This document shows positions 48,082 to 57,471 of a stretch of DNA of 64,000 nucleotides, piece by piece. The position numbers and the translations under genes are program-made. Positions within the stretch are counted from its first letter, which is position 1; the number at the start of each line of letters is the position of its first letter. The stretch lies in contig NZ_MTPW01000001.1 in NCBI RefSeq assembly GCF_002954765.1, positions 1,005,501 through 1,069,500 of the forward strand. Reading direction: 5' to 3'. Source of the stretch: Nonlabens arenilitoris. GTDB lineage: Bacteria; Bacteroidota; Bacteroidia; Flavobacteriales; Flavobacteriaceae. The notes under the pieces are model-generated. The model ran no database searches. It worked only from the letters and a program-made list of their open reading frames with translations, and was not told where the DNA came from.

Positions 48082-48531
48082 ATGATAGAGCCTTACGACC
48101 ACGAGTATTTTATGAAAAAAGCGTTACAAGAAGCGCAAACTGCCTTAGATCGTGGTGAAATTCCCGTAGGTGCTGTAATCGTTACTCAAAATCGCATTAT
48201 TGCCAAAGGTCACAACCTTACAGAAACGTTGACCGACGTTACCGCACATGCAGAGATGCAAGCCATTACCGCTGGAGCAAGTTTTTTAGGAGGTAAATAC
48301 TTAAAAGATTGCACACTTTACGTCACACTAGAACCTTGCCAGATGTGCGCTGGTGCTCTTTACTGGTCTCAAATATCGAATATAGTGTACGGAGCGAGCG
48401 ATGAACATAGAGGTTATCTTAAAATGGGAACACAGTTACATCCTAAAACCAAAGTCGTTTCAGGAATTCTAGAAGAAGAATGTAGTGCAATAATAAATGA
48501 GTTTTTTGCTAGAAAAAGAAGCTTGAATTAA
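48082..48531 (+). CDS. tadA: tRNA adenosine deaminase-like / nucleoside deaminase
   Basis: 149 aa of the CDA zinc deaminase fold. Motifs: AHAEMQAITAG (His and catalytic Glu) and LEPCQMCAGALYWSQISN (two zinc Cys). Overall it matches TadA, which converts A34 to inosine in tRNA-Arg; guanine deaminase-like relatives are less likely. It overlaps nothing upstream and is separated by 2 nt from the convergent membrane-protein gene. Confidence 0.87.
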   Translation: MIEPYDHEYFMKKALQEAQTALDRGEIPVGAVIVTQNRIIAKGHNLTETLTDVTAHAEMQAITAGASFLGGKYLKDCTLYVTLEPCQMCAGALYWSQISNIVYGASDEHRGYLKMGTQLHPKTKVVSGILEEECSAIINEFFARKRSLN

Positions 48532-48533
48532 AC

Positions 48534-48764
48534 CTATTCTTCCTCATCATTTCTCAAAGCATCTGGATTCCAGATGAATGATTTCAATTTCTTGTCTTTA
48601 TAGCGCACGATTAAAAAACCAGGCATTACTATAAAAAACAAAGTCATCACAGCGGCACCTATCGTCTTTTGTGCTAGCGCATAATCACCGCCATTATACA
48701 GATTATAAAAACCTATAATTAAGGTAATGATGACTCCTATTAATAGTATGCTTATAATTTTCAT
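48534..48764 (-). CDS. Small two-helix membrane protein
   Basis: 76 aa with two hydrophobic helices (SILLIGVIITLIIGFYNLY and KTIGAAVMTLFFIVMPGFLIV) and a charged tail KDKKLKSFIWNPDALRNDEEE. I do not recognise a family. It lies in a small gap between tadA and aspS. Confidence 0.7.
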   Translation of the reverse strand: MKIISILLIGVIITLIIGFYNLYNGGDYALAQKTIGAAVMTLFFIVMPGFLIVRYKDKKLKSFIWNPDALRNDEEE

Positions 48765-48813
48765 TAAAACTTTTCACTAAAATTGAACTATAAAATGAAC
48801 TATAAAATGAAAT

Positions 48814-48871
48814 ATTGAGCTTGTCAAAAAATCAACCTATTGTCATAAATCACGTCTCCGACAAGCTCAAT
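48814..48871. repeat. Inverted repeat with a GAGCTTGTC arm
   Basis: ATTGAGCTTGTC (48814-48825) and GACAAGCTCAAT (48860-48871) are exact reverse complements with a 34-nt loop. The arm is shared with the repeat at 52214-52237. Confidence 0.6.
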
Positions 48872-48900
48872 GTGAGCTATCTCATCTTGATACTTAACGA

Positions 48901-50649
48901 TTATAACGTAACCTTCAAGTTTAACTCTGTTAACTGCTCTTGATCAATTGCACTAGGTGCATCGATCATTACATCGCGACCACTATTGTTTTTAGGAAAA
49001 GCGATAAAGTCACGTATCGTTTCTTGTCCACCTAGGATAGAAACTAATCTATCAAATCCAAATGCTAATCCTGCATGTGGTGGCGCACCATATTCAAAGG
49101 CGTCCATCAAGAAACCAAACTGGGCTCTTGCCTCATCTGGTGTGAATCCTAAATGGTCAAACATTAATGCCTGTAATTTCTTATCAAATATTCTTACTGA
49201 TCCACCACCTATCTCATTACCATTCATGACTAGGTCATAAGCATTTGCTCGTACATTACCTGGATCTGTTTCTAACTTATCAATGTCTTCTGGTTTAGGA
49301 GAGGTAAATGGATGGTGCATCGCGTGGTAGCGTTCTGTATCTTCATCCCATTCTAATAGCGGGAAATCTACAACCCATAACGGTGCAAAAACTTCTGGAT
49401 CACGCAATCCTAGACGTTCTGCCATTTCCATTCTCAAAGCACTTAACTGTGTTCTAGTCTTATTTGCTGGACCAGACAATACGCAAATTAAATCACCAGC
49501 TTTTGCACCAGTAGCTTTTGCCCAGTTTGCAAGATCTTCTTGATCATAAAATTTATCAACGCTAGACTTATAAGTTCCGTCTTCATTGCAACGTACATAA
49601 ACCATTCCTAGCGCACCAACTTGTGGACGTCTTACCCAATCAATTAATTTGTCAATTTCTTTTCTCGTGTAGCTGTTAGCACCAGGAACTGCAATTCCCA
49701 CAACTAATTCTGCCTCGTTAAAGATTTTGAAGTCCTTCGCTTTCGCGAAAGCGTCTAACTCACCAAACTCCATCCCAAAACGGATATCTGGTTTATCATT
49801 ACCATATTTCTTCATCGCATCTTCATAAGTCATACGAGGGAAATCTGCGATATCGATATTCTTTACTTTTTTCAATAAGTGACGTGTCATGTCCTCAAAT
49901 ATATTCAACACATCTTCTTGCTCTACAAATGACATCTCGCAGTCTATTTGTGTAAACTCTGGTTGACGATCTGCACGCAGGTCTTCATCACGGAAACATT
50001 TTACAATCTGGAAATACTTATCCATTCCACCTACCATAAGCAACTGCTTAAAGGTCTGTGGCGACTGTGGTAAGGCATAAAACTGTCCTTCATTCATGCG
50101 CGATGGCACCACAAAGTCACGAGCACCTTCTGGCGTGGATTTAATAAGTACTGGCGTTTCTACCTCGATAAAATCTTTACCGGCTAGAAAATTACGTACT
50201 TCCATAGCAACCTTAGAACGGAAAATCAAGTTCTCGCGCACTGGATTACGACGTATGTCTAGATAGCGGTACTTCATGCGCAACTCTTCTCCACCGTCCG
50301 TATTATCTTCTATGGTAAAAGGTGGCGTTTTAGACTCACTTAAAATATTCAATTCTTTTACTAGAATCTCTACATCACCTGTAGACATTTTAGCATTTTT
50401 AGATTCACGTTCAATCACGGTACCTTTAACCTGTATCACAAACTCGCGACCTAGTTTTTGCGCTCTTTCTAACAAAGCTTTATCTGTACGCTCTTCATCA
50501 AAGATTAATTGAGTAACACCATAACGGTCTCTTAAATCTACCCAAACCATAAAACCTTTATCACGGCTTTTTTGAACCCAACCGGCCAGTGTTACTTCTT
50601 TATTTACATCGCTAGCGCGCAGGCTACCACAATCGTGTGATCTATACAT
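48901..50649 (-). CDS. aspS: Aspartyl-tRNA synthetase
   Basis: 582 aa. Class II synthetase: the OB-fold ([28 protein letters not shown]), motif 2 ([27 protein letters not shown]), the GAD insertion, and motif 3 ([16 protein letters not shown]). Bacterial type with the GAD domain. Palindrome copy 49739-49752 reads AFAKA ([10 protein letters not shown]), in a surface region. A TATTTTTG-like element at 50678-50671 may be the promoter. Confidence 0.97.
   Translation of the reverse strand: MYRSHDCGSLRASDVNKEVTLAGWVQKSRDKGFMVWVDLRDRYGVTQLIFDEERTDKALLERAQKLGREFVIQVKGTVIERESKNAKMSTGDVEILVKELNILSESKTPPFTIEDNTDGGEELRMKYRYLDIRRNPVRENLIFRSKVAMEVRNFLAGKDFIEVETPVLIKSTPEGARDFVVPSRMNEGQFYALPQSPQTFKQLLMVGGMDKYFQIVKCFRDEDLRADRQPEFTQIDCEMSFVEQEDVLNIFEDMTRHLLKKVKNIDIADFPRMTYEDAMKKYGNDKPDIRFGMEFGELDAFAKAKDFKIFNEAELVVGIAVPGANSYTRKEIDKLIDWVRRPQVGALGMVYVRCNEDGTYKSSVDKFYDQEDLANWAKATGAKAGDLICVLSGPANKTRTQLSALRMEMAERLGLRDPEVFAPLWVVDFPLLEWDEDTERYHAMHHPFTSPKPEDIDKLETDPGNVRANAYDLVMNGNEIGGGSVRIFDKKLQALMFDHLGFTPDEARAQFGFLMDAFEYGAPPHAGLAFGFDRLVSILGGQETIRDFIAFPKNNSGRDVMIDAPSAIDQEQLTELNLKVTL
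49739..49752. repeat. Iterated palindrome inside aspS
   Basis: Perfect core encoding AFAKA in frame. Confidence 0.9.
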
Positions 50650-50828
50650 AACTATTCATATAATAAGCTGCAAAAATAAGCCGATTTTAAACATCTAAAG
50701 CAGCATTAAAGTAAAGATTATCGTGAATTACTTATCTAATGTATGCACAACAACTCATTTTAACTAAATATAACAACCTAATAAACAGTGTTTTGAACCT
50801 CTGGTGTAAACTTAATGTTACGTAAATG

Positions 50829-50859
50829 TTGCGTATAAGTATTTTTAAAGTTAAATTTG
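50829..50859 (+). promoter_or_regulatory. Promoter of the MORN-like gene
   Basis: TTG (50829-50831), 20-nt spacer and TAAATTTG (50852-50859), then about 21 nt to the ATG at 50881. Confidence 0.7.
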
Positions 50860-50880
50860 GTTATCTAAAATGACGGAACG

Positions 50881-51240
50881 ATGAAGAAATTTCTTTTTAT
50901 GTGTGCACTTTTTGTAGGAGTATTTGCAATGGCACAAGAGACAAAACCACAATTTGAAAAGCAAAACGACGGAACTATAAAAGCTACTTACTTTTATTCT
51001 AACGGAGCCGTTTCACAAGTAGGAACATTTAATCAAGATAATGAAAGACATGGTGAGTGGATTTCATATAACCTTGAAGGACAAAAAAGCGCTCAAGCCG
51101 AATATCAAAATGGTGAAAAAGCTGGAAAATGGTTTTTCTGGAATGATGAAAAACTTACAGAAGTAGATTATAGTAACAATGCTATCGTGTCAGTTAACAC
51201 ATGGGTAAACAAAAACCCAGTGGCTACCAACAGACCATAG
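50881..51240 (+). CDS. Small exported MORN-repeat-like protein
   Basis: 119 aa. Signal peptide FLFMCALFVGVFAMAQ. The mature part has two clear MORN-type units (ATYFYSNGAVSQVGTFNQDNERHGEWISY and EGQKSAQAEYQNGEKAGKWFFWN, with GxWxxY/F and NGxxxGxW patterns). Such beta-hairpin repeats are common in Bacteroidota and mediate binding. Function unknown. It has its own promoter and terminator, so it is monocistronic. Confidence 0.8.
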   Translation: MKKFLFMCALFVGVFAMAQETKPQFEKQNDGTIKATYFYSNGAVSQVGTFNQDNERHGEWISYNLEGQKSAQAEYQNGEKAGKWFFWNDEKLTEVDYSNNAIVSVNTWVNKNPVATNRP

Positions 51241-51263
51241 AGCAATACACTATCAATCTAGAA

Positions 51264-51298
51264 AATCCCTCTTGAAACTTTCAAGAGGGATTTTTTTT
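51264..51298 (+). terminator. Terminator of the MORN-like gene
   Basis: AATCCCTCTTGA pairs with TCAAGAGGGATT, then T-run of eight. Confidence 0.92.
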
Positions 51299-51353
51299 AT
51301 GCGCTAACTTTAAGTTTTAACTAAAACTGACGACTAAACCTTAACATAGTTTT

Positions 51354-51382
51354 GTTTAAACTTATATGATGATAAGTTAAAC
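51354..51382 (+). promoter_or_regulatory. Candidate operator for the second TetR regulator
   Basis: GTTTAAACTTAT and ATAAGTTAAAC form an inverted repeat with one bulged A and 6 nt between perfect 7-bp inner arms (AACTTAT/ATAAGTT). It is followed by a TATCTTTA promoter-like element at 51389-51396 and the ATG at 51414. Confidence 0.45.
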
Positions 51383-51413
51383 AATTCATATCTTTACACT
51401 AAAGTAATTTATT

Positions 51414-52097
51414 ATGGCAACGGCAAAGAAAACCACAGCAAAAAAGACCGCTACAAAGAAGGAAATCACTCGTCACGATGTGATTACTGCTTACATGGAT
51501 TATGTTCTTGAGCATGAAAAAACACCTAAGAGCGTTTACAAATTTGCTAAAGACAACAACATCTCAGAAGCAGAATTTTATAACTTCTTCGGTAATTTTG
51601 ATGGTTTGCGTAAAGATATCTGGAATACTTTCTTCACCATGACTATGGACGTAGCTCATAAAAATGAAGAATATGCACATTTTTCAAATCGTGAAAAAAT
51701 GCTCACGTTTTTCTATACTTTCTTTGAATTACTCACCTTAAATAGGAGTTATGTGCTTTTTACTCTTAAAGAGAATCAGCACATGATGAATAAGATGGAG
51801 CAATTAAAAGGATTGCGCAAGCATGTAAAAGGTTTTGCTAAAGAACTGATACAAGAGCGTAATGAAAACAAAACCAATATTTTACTAGAACGCAGTGAGA
51901 CTATTTATAGCGAAGGTGCTTGGGTACAAATGTTATTTTTAATAAAATTTTGGATGGATGATGATAGTGCCGGATTTGAAAAGACAGATATGGCGATTGA
52001 GAAATCTGTAAACACCATATTTGATGTTTTCGATAATACTCCATTAGATGCTGTTTTAGACTTCGGTAAGTTTTTGTGGAAAGAGCGCATGGCATAA
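51414..52097 (+). CDS. TetR-like regulator with Lys/Ala N-terminal tail
   Basis: 227 aa. After a short Lys/Thr-rich tail (KKTTAKKTATKK) comes an HTH (HDVITAYMDYVLEHEKTPKSVYKFAKDNNISEAEFYNFFGNFDGL, residues about 18-62) that fits the TetR layout, with the C-terminal helical domain including ELLTLNRSYVLFTLKENQ. It is followed after 160 nt by an ABC1-kinase gene, in the same direction, which suggests they are linked. The ligand is unknown. Confidence 0.8.
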   Translation: MATAKKTTAKKTATKKEITRHDVITAYMDYVLEHEKTPKSVYKFAKDNNISEAEFYNFFGNFDGLRKDIWNTFFTMTMDVAHKNEEYAHFSNREKMLTFFYTFFELLTLNRSYVLFTLKENQHMMNKMEQLKGLRKHVKGFAKELIQERNENKTNILLERSETIYSEGAWVQMLFLIKFWMDDDSAGFEKTDMAIEKSVNTIFDVFDNTPLDAVLDFGKFLWKERMA

Positions 52098-52148
52098 TTA
52101 AACTTAAATCTAAAATCCAGATTGAAGAAATTAGTTTATGTTTTTTAC

Positions 52149-52162
52149 GCTTTCGCGAAAGC
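52149..52162. repeat. Iterated palindrome (intergenic)
   Basis: Perfect core, between the TetR gene and the ABC1-kinase gene. Confidence 0.9.
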
Positions 52163-52213
52163 TTTATTGTTACCAACCATTTTACAAATTTAAATCTTGA
52201 GATATCTCAAGAG

Positions 52214-52237
52214 TGTCACACTGAGCTTGTCGAAGTG
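52214..52237. repeat. TGTCACACTGAGCTTGTCGA-type dispersed repeat
   Basis: Contains CACTGAGCTTGTCGAAGTG, similar to a repeat I recall as frequent in intergenic regions of Bacteroidota genomes; the arm GAGCTTGTC also occurs at 48817-48825. Likely a non-coding dispersed repeat. Confidence 0.5.
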
Positions 52238-52258
52238 GATTTCACAAAGTAAATTAAT

Positions 52259-53599
52259 ATGAAAACACTAGATAAAATACCTACCAGTAAAATAGGCCGT
52301 ACCACAGAGCTAGTGAAAACTGGCGCTAAAATCGGTGCTAATTATATCAAGTATTATTCTAAAAAAGCAGTGAATCCATCCATGGATCGTTCATCGCTAG
52401 ATGAGGATAATGCTACCGATATTTATGATGGGTTGAAAAGCTTAAAAGGTAGTGCGCTTAAAGTAGCGCAAATGCTTTCTATGGATAAGAGTTTGTTGCC
52501 TGGTGCTTATGTTGAGAAATTCAGTCTTGCCCAGTTTAGTGTGCCTCCACTAAGTGCACCACTTGTGCGCAAGACTTTCAAGAAATATCAAGGTGCTTTT
52601 CCTGAAGAAATATATGATACCTTCTCAAAAGATTCTGTAAATGCAGCAAGCATAGGTCAGGTTCACAAAGCAACTAAGGATGGTAAAGAACTAGCCGTAA
52701 AAATTCAATATCCTGGCGTGGCAGAGTCTATAGGTAGTGACCTTGCCATGGTAAAACCTATTGCGATAAAAATGTTTAACCTTAAAGGTGAAGATTCAAA
52801 ACGTTACTTTGCTGAGGTAGAAGATAAATTAACTGAAGAGACTGATTACGAACTTGAGGTAAAACAAAGTGTAGCAATCACTGAGGCTTGCTCTCATATC
52901 CCAAATTTAAAATTCCCCACCTACTATCCAGAGCTTTCCAGCAAGCGTATTATCACAATGGACTGGATGACTGGACAGCATTTAAGTGAGTTTGCAAAAA
53001 CAGAATTCTCTGCAGATACTGGTAATAAGCTAGGACAAACGCTTTGGGACTTTTATATGTTTCAAATGCACGGTTTAAAAGCTGTTCATGCAGATCCACA
53101 TCCTGGGAATTTTTTGATTTCTAAAAATGAAGAACTAATCGCGATCGATTTTGGCTGTATTAAAGAAATTGTTGACGAATTCTACCAGCCTTACTTTGAA
53201 CTGGCTGTTCCAGCTAGTATTAACAATCCAGAGATTTTTAAGGCAAAGTTGTTTGAATTAGAAATTCTGAGAACTGATGATAGTGAGAAAGAAATCACGT
53301 ATTTCAGTGCCTTATTTCACGAGATGTTGAGTCTGTTTACAAAGCCATTCCAAGAAAAGACCTTTGACTTCTCAGATAGCGCTTTCTGGGATGAGATTTC
53401 TTCTCTAAGTGAAAAATATAGTAACGATAAGGAATTACGTAAAATGAACGGTAACCGCGGTAGCAAGCATTTCTTGTACATTAACCGTACGTTCTTCGGA
53501 CTTTATAATCTCTTACACGATTTAAAAGCAACAGTGAATACTCATGAATACGTGAAGTATCTTGAAGAGAAAGGATTTAAGAATCATAGTGCGTTATAG
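52259..53599 (+). CDS. ABC1/AarF-type atypical kinase (COQ8-like)
   Basis: 446 aa. UbiB/COQ8 features: a KxGQ-like motif SLKGSALKVAQMLSMDKS (KVAQ here, not KxGQ), an Ala-rich loop VNAASIGQVHKAT in place of the glycine loop, VKIQYPG (ATP-site Lys), catalytic HADPHPGNF and metal-binding AIDFGCIKEI. The family helps in quinone biosynthesis or lipid handling at the membrane. Here ubiquinone is unlikely because Bacteroidota mostly use menaquinone, so a different lipid target is inferred. The upstream TetR gene may control it. A terminator hairpin follows. Confidence 0.87.
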   Translation: MKTLDKIPTSKIGRTTELVKTGAKIGANYIKYYSKKAVNPSMDRSSLDEDNATDIYDGLKSLKGSALKVAQMLSMDKSLLPGAYVEKFSLAQFSVPPLSAPLVRKTFKKYQGAFPEEIYDTFSKDSVNAASIGQVHKATKDGKELAVKIQYPGVAESIGSDLAMVKPIAIKMFNLKGEDSKRYFAEVEDKLTEETDYELEVKQSVAITEACSHIPNLKFPTYYPELSSKRIITMDWMTGQHLSEFAKTEFSADTGNKLGQTLWDFYMFQMHGLKAVHADPHPGNFLISKNEELIAIDFGCIKEIVDEFYQPYFELAVPASINNPEIFKAKLFELEILRTDDSEKEITYFSALFHEMLSLFTKPFQEKTFDFSDSAFWDEISSLSEKYSNDKELRKMNGNRGSKHFLYINRTFFGLYNLLHDLKATVNTHEYVKYLEEKGFKNHSAL

Positions 53600-53620
53600 A
53601 ATTGCTACAGATAATGATAT

Positions 53621-53653
53621 AAAAGGCTATTCTTCTGGAGAATAGCCTTTTTT
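53621..53653 (+). terminator. Terminator of the ABC1-kinase gene
   Basis: AAAAGGCTATTCT pairs with AGAATAGCCTTTT, T-run follows. Confidence 0.88.
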
Positions 53654-53673
53654 AAATATTAAAACTTATCGAA

Positions 53674-54954
53674 TCATTTCTTATAAACCACTCCATCCTT
53701 CATAACAAAACTCATCACTTCTAGAGTTGCTACATTTTCTTCAGGGTTTTCTGAGACAGCAATGATGTCTGCATAGAAACCTTGTTGGACTTGACCTATG
53801 TTGTTTTCTTCTTTTAATATAATAGCTGGAGTGATGGTAGCACTTTGAATAGCTTCCATGATAGGCATTCCAGCCTCATGCATATAACCAAATTCCTTTG
53901 CGTTTTTACCGTGTGCAAAAACTCCTGCGTCAGTCCCAAAAACAATAGGAACACCACGTTTATAAGCACGACCAAATGTGCCTTGAATTTGTGGACCTAC
54001 AGTTCTGGCTTTAGGGACTACTATAGCTGGATAGAATCCATCTACTTCAGCTTTTTCAGCAACTTCTTTTCCTGCAGTGATAGTAGGAACTAGGTAACAG
54101 TCCATTTTCTTCATTAAATCCATGGTTTCTTCGCTCATATACGTTCCGTGCTCAATAGTTTTCACACCACCTAAAACAGCGCGACGCATTCCTTCATCTC
54201 CATGAGCATGTGCCGCCACGTGAAAACCATAATCTGCAGCAGTTTCAGTAATCGCTTTTATTTCCTCTACAGTAAATTGTGGATTGCTGCCGTTTTTTGC
54301 CACACTTAACACTCCACCAGTAGCAGTGATTTTAATACAGTCTGCTCCATTTTTATAGCGATGTCTTACTGCTTCACGACCTTCGGCCGGTGAGTTTGCG
54401 ACTCCTTCACGTGGTCCTGGATCGCCCATCAACTTCTGATTGCTACCATTAGTAGGATCTGCGTGTCCACCAGTTGTGGCAATAGATTTTCCAGCAGTAA
54501 ATATTCTAGGTCCTGGAACCTTACCAGAGTTAATAGCATCTCTTAAAGATATATTGATACCGCTACCTCCTAGATCTCTAACAGTTGTAAATCCAGATAG
54601 TAAAGTAATCTCTGCATATTGAACGGAGCTGTAAGCAACATCTGCTGGGTCATCTACATATTTTGCCACATAAGCATGCGGATTATATTCTGTCTCCATG
54701 TGCACATGCATGTCTGTAAAACCAGGCATGACCCATTTATCTTTTAGGTCTATATAGGTACCATCTTCTGGGACATCTTTGAATCCCTTTTCAACTTTTA
54801 AGACACGATCATTCTTAACCGTAATGGTCATTTGGTCTTGCCAATTCCCTTTTTTAGTATCGAGCAAGTGACCTGCATGGATATAGGTCATACTGTCTTG
54901 TGCCATGGAGAACAATACTGCAAAAAATAGAATAAGAGATAGTTTGAATTTCAT
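53674..54954 (-). CDS. Exported amidohydrolase (imidazolonepropionase/prolidase-like)
   Basis: 426 aa. Signal peptide (LILFFAVLFSMAQ). Amidohydrolase fold: MPGFTDMHVHMETEY (HxH metal site), FHVAAHAHGDEGMRRAV (His), IEHGTYMSEETM (His) and VFGTDAGVFAHG (Asp). The nearest common relatives are exported imidazolonepropionase-like peptidases and Xaa-Pro dipeptidases of Bacteroidota. Periplasmic peptide or cyclic-amide hydrolysis is inferred; the substrate is open. Stands alone. Confidence 0.88.
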   Translation of the reverse strand: MKFKLSLILFFAVLFSMAQDSMTYIHAGHLLDTKKGNWQDQMTITVKNDRVLKVEKGFKDVPEDGTYIDLKDKWVMPGFTDMHVHMETEYNPHAYVAKYVDDPADVAYSSVQYAEITLLSGFTTVRDLGGSGINISLRDAINSGKVPGPRIFTAGKSIATTGGHADPTNGSNQKLMGDPGPREGVANSPAEGREAVRHRYKNGADCIKITATGGVLSVAKNGSNPQFTVEEIKAITETAADYGFHVAAHAHGDEGMRRAVLGGVKTIEHGTYMSEETMDLMKKMDCYLVPTITAGKEVAEKAEVDGFYPAIVVPKARTVGPQIQGTFGRAYKRGVPIVFGTDAGVFAHGKNAKEFGYMHEAGMPIMEAIQSATITPAIILKEENNIGQVQQGFYADIIAVSENPEENVATLEVMSFVMKDGVVYKK

Positions 54955-55003
54955 AACAATTATAATTGGAAGGTGAAGTTATGAAATTGCGATTTTAAAA
55001 TCA

Positions 55004-56188
55004 CTACAGAATAGTCAATTTTAAATAATGCCATTGTGGCTCCATAGGCTCATCCATTTCAACCTCTTGAATAGTATTATCAATAGGATGTACCATTAAA
55101 ATAATTTCATTATCTGATATCCAGAAAGAATCATCAAGACTTGAACTCACGATCCATGATTGAAAGTTTATATAAAGGCTTTTAGTTGCTTTTAAATTTG
55201 CATCTAGCCAACTGATTCCTATTTGAGCACCATCTTCGTAGTAAACTATCTCGTGGCTTACTCCATATCTATTATTAGGAGAAACTTTAGGAAAAGCTCC
55301 ATTGATACGTTCACCTGTTAATTGATTAATCCAAGCATATTCTAAACCTTCAAAATCTGCAACAACGAGATATTTGTTCTGTTTTTTAAGTTCGCCTATA
55401 TATTCCACACAATGCGGATATTCTCCAGTGTGTGCTTTTATCTCCAAAGAATCGCCATTTTTAAGTGGTAAATAATAGCGCTTTAGAAAATTATGTTCGC
55501 TTTCATTTTTGTTTATGGGCAACAACTCTGGTTGAAAGCTGTAATCCAAATCAAAATCTGTTTTCTTCTTTTGTTTTATGACTTTATTATAGTCCACCAA
55601 TTCAAGTTTAATGAAACTTTTCAGCGTATCTGCTGGTTGCGAGATGTACATTTCTTTACTGTTATTACTTGCAGAATGATAGCCAAAATGCTCATCATAC
55701 CATGGATAGCAATCTATATAAGCAGAATAGTTGTAGGTATCTTTATCTATATGATAAGAAGATTCAAAATAGGTTTGAGATTGTTCTTCTTGAATCGAGA
55801 AACGGTTGTATAAATACAATGAGCGTTCAGGGATTTCTTTAAGATGATAGTCTAAATATGCACTAAAAACATAACCTTCGGGATTGCCCTTAAGTTCTTG
55901 ATAAGGTACACTGCGCCATACTTTCACCCAGTAACCTTCTATTTTCTCTCCATCGTCTATGACATAAACCTTCTTGTCAGTTGAACTAGGCGGTGACCAG
56001 TCTAGCTTAGTACCATATGGGAGTTTTTCAATAATATTACCTTGCGGTCCAGCAGCATCGCGCATGTTCAGGCCATTTCTAGCAATGACGTATATACATT
56101 CTTTATCGTAGGATGTTAAGGTATACGCTTTCGCGAAAGCGTGTAATAAAAGAACCACTATAAAAAGTAAATAATATTTTGCTCTCAT
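55004..56188 (-). CDS. Exported protein with SH3-like domain
   Basis: 394 aa. Signal peptide (LLFIVVLLLHAFAKAYTL). An SH3b-like domain (CIYVIARNGLNMRDAAGPQGNIIEKLPYGTKL, residues about 30-62) suggests peptide or cell-wall binding. The rest is unknown. It follows the DegT gene by 33 nt on the same strand. Palindrome copy 56127-56140 encodes the AFAKA of its signal peptide. Confidence 0.78.
   Translation of the reverse strand: MRAKYYLLFIVVLLLHAFAKAYTLTSYDKECIYVIARNGLNMRDAAGPQGNIIEKLPYGTKLDWSPPSSTDKKVYVIDDGEKIEGYWVKVWRSVPYQELKGNPEGYVFSAYLDYHLKEIPERSLYLYNRFSIQEEQSQTYFESSYHIDKDTYNYSAYIDCYPWYDEHFGYHSASNNSKEMYISQPADTLKSFIKLELVDYNKVIKQKKKTDFDLDYSFQPELLPINKNESEHNFLKRYYLPLKNGDSLEIKAHTGEYPHCVEYIGELKKQNKYLVVADFEGLEYAWINQLTGERINGAFPKVSPNNRYGVSHEIVYYEDGAQIGISWLDANLKATKSLYINFQSWIVSSSLDDSFWISDNEIILMVHPIDNTIQEVEMDEPMEPQWHYLKLTIL
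56127..56140. repeat. Iterated palindrome inside an SH3-protein signal peptide
   Basis: Perfect core read as AFAKA; again at a signal-peptide end. Confidence 0.9.
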
Positions 56189-56221
56189 AGTGGTTCTTTA
56201 ATCAATTATCAGGCCTAAAGT

Positions 56222-57355
56222 TTACCTATTAACAAACTCTAATACCTTATCTGTTATAAACTTAATTTGCTCATCATCCAGCTCAGTGTGCATAGGCAAA
56301 GAGATACATTCCTTGACGAGTTGGTTAGTTACTTTAAAATCATCTTCATTATAGCGCTCATCAGCATATGCTTTTTGCAGGTGTAATGGAATAGGGTAAT
56401 AGACGCCACATGGGATATCATTTGCTTGTAAATGCTTTACTAATTCGTCCCGGTTTGCATCTTTAATCACTAAAGTGTATTGATGAAAAACGTGACAGTC
56501 GCAACTATCACAAACTAATGGTGTGATAATTTTCTCGTTACTCGCAAAGGCTGCTGTGTATTTTCTAGCAGCATCTCTACGGGCATTATTATAAGAGTCT
56601 AAATGCGGTAATTTTGCTCTTAAAACAGTTGCCTGCATGGAGTCTAACCTAGAATTTACACCTACCACGTCATGGTGGTAACGCTCATACATACCGTGAT
56701 TTACAACACCTCTTATGGTATGAGCTAGATCATCATCATTTGTAAAAATCGCACCACCATCACCATAACATCCTAAGTTTTTAGAAGGAAAAAAAGAAGT
56801 TGTTCCTACATGTCCTATAGTACCCGTTTTAGACTTAGAACCATCACTATGCATATAATTAGCACCTATACCTTGTGCATTATCTTCTATCACATATAGG
56901 CCGTGCTCATTTGCGATAGCCATAATTTCATCCATATTAGCCGCAAGTCCAAATAAGTGTACTGGAACAATGGCTTTAGTTTTAGAAGTAATGGCCTTTT
57001 TAATTGCTTCAGTATCGATATTAAAATCAAATGGATTCACATCAACCAGCACTGGAGTTAAATTAAGTAAAGCGATTACTTCTACCGTTGCCGCAAAGGT
57101 AAAATCTGTGGTAATAACTTCATCACCAGATTGCAACCCTAATCCCATCATAGCAATCTGTAAAGCATCAGTTCCATTTGCACATGGTATTACATGTTTT
57201 ACACCTAAATAATCTTCGAGTTCTTTTTGAAAAGAGTGAACCTCAGGTCCATTAATGAAAGCTGTGGATTCTATGACGTTCATCACGCCATTATTAACTT
57301 GATCTTTTATTTTTTCGTACTGACCTTTCAGGTCAACCATCTGAATTTTACGCAT
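56222..57355 (-). CDS. DegT/DnrJ/EryC1-family sugar aminotransferase
   Basis: 377 aa. PLP enzyme of surface-sugar synthesis. Seen: the cofactor region HVIPCANGTDALQIAMMGLG, the Asp motif YVIEDNAQGIGA, and the Schiff-base lysine in TTSFFPSKNLGCYGDGGAIFT, plus DSMQATVLRAKLPHLDSYN. It transfers amino groups to nucleotide keto-sugars, as in O-antigen or glycoprotein glycan formation. The acceptor sugar is not deducible. Close to waaA and the surface-protein genes. Confidence 0.94.
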   Translation of the reverse strand: MRKIQMVDLKGQYEKIKDQVNNGVMNVIESTAFINGPEVHSFQKELEDYLGVKHVIPCANGTDALQIAMMGLGLQSGDEVITTDFTFAATVEVIALLNLTPVLVDVNPFDFNIDTEAIKKAITSKTKAIVPVHLFGLAANMDEIMAIANEHGLYVIEDNAQGIGANYMHSDGSKSKTGTIGHVGTTSFFPSKNLGCYGDGGAIFTNDDDLAHTIRGVVNHGMYERYHHDVVGVNSRLDSMQATVLRAKLPHLDSYNNARRDAARKYTAAFASNEKIITPLVCDSCDCHVFHQYTLVIKDANRDELVKHLQANDIPCGVYYPIPLHLQKAYADERYNEDDFKVTNQLVKECISLPMHTELDDEQIKFITDKVLEFVNR

Positions 57356-57471
57356 TTAAGAAAGATATTAGTATCATCACGGCTGTTGTGATGAGTCTTG
57401 TAAAAATACGTAATAATCATGGGTCTTCCCAAGCGTAATTTTTATGTTATTTTTGATTAAAACCTATTAGA

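Noticed and set aside
48784..48810. Tandem TGAACTATAAAA direct repeat.
   Set aside because: Two units only, no conserved context; likely chance duplication.
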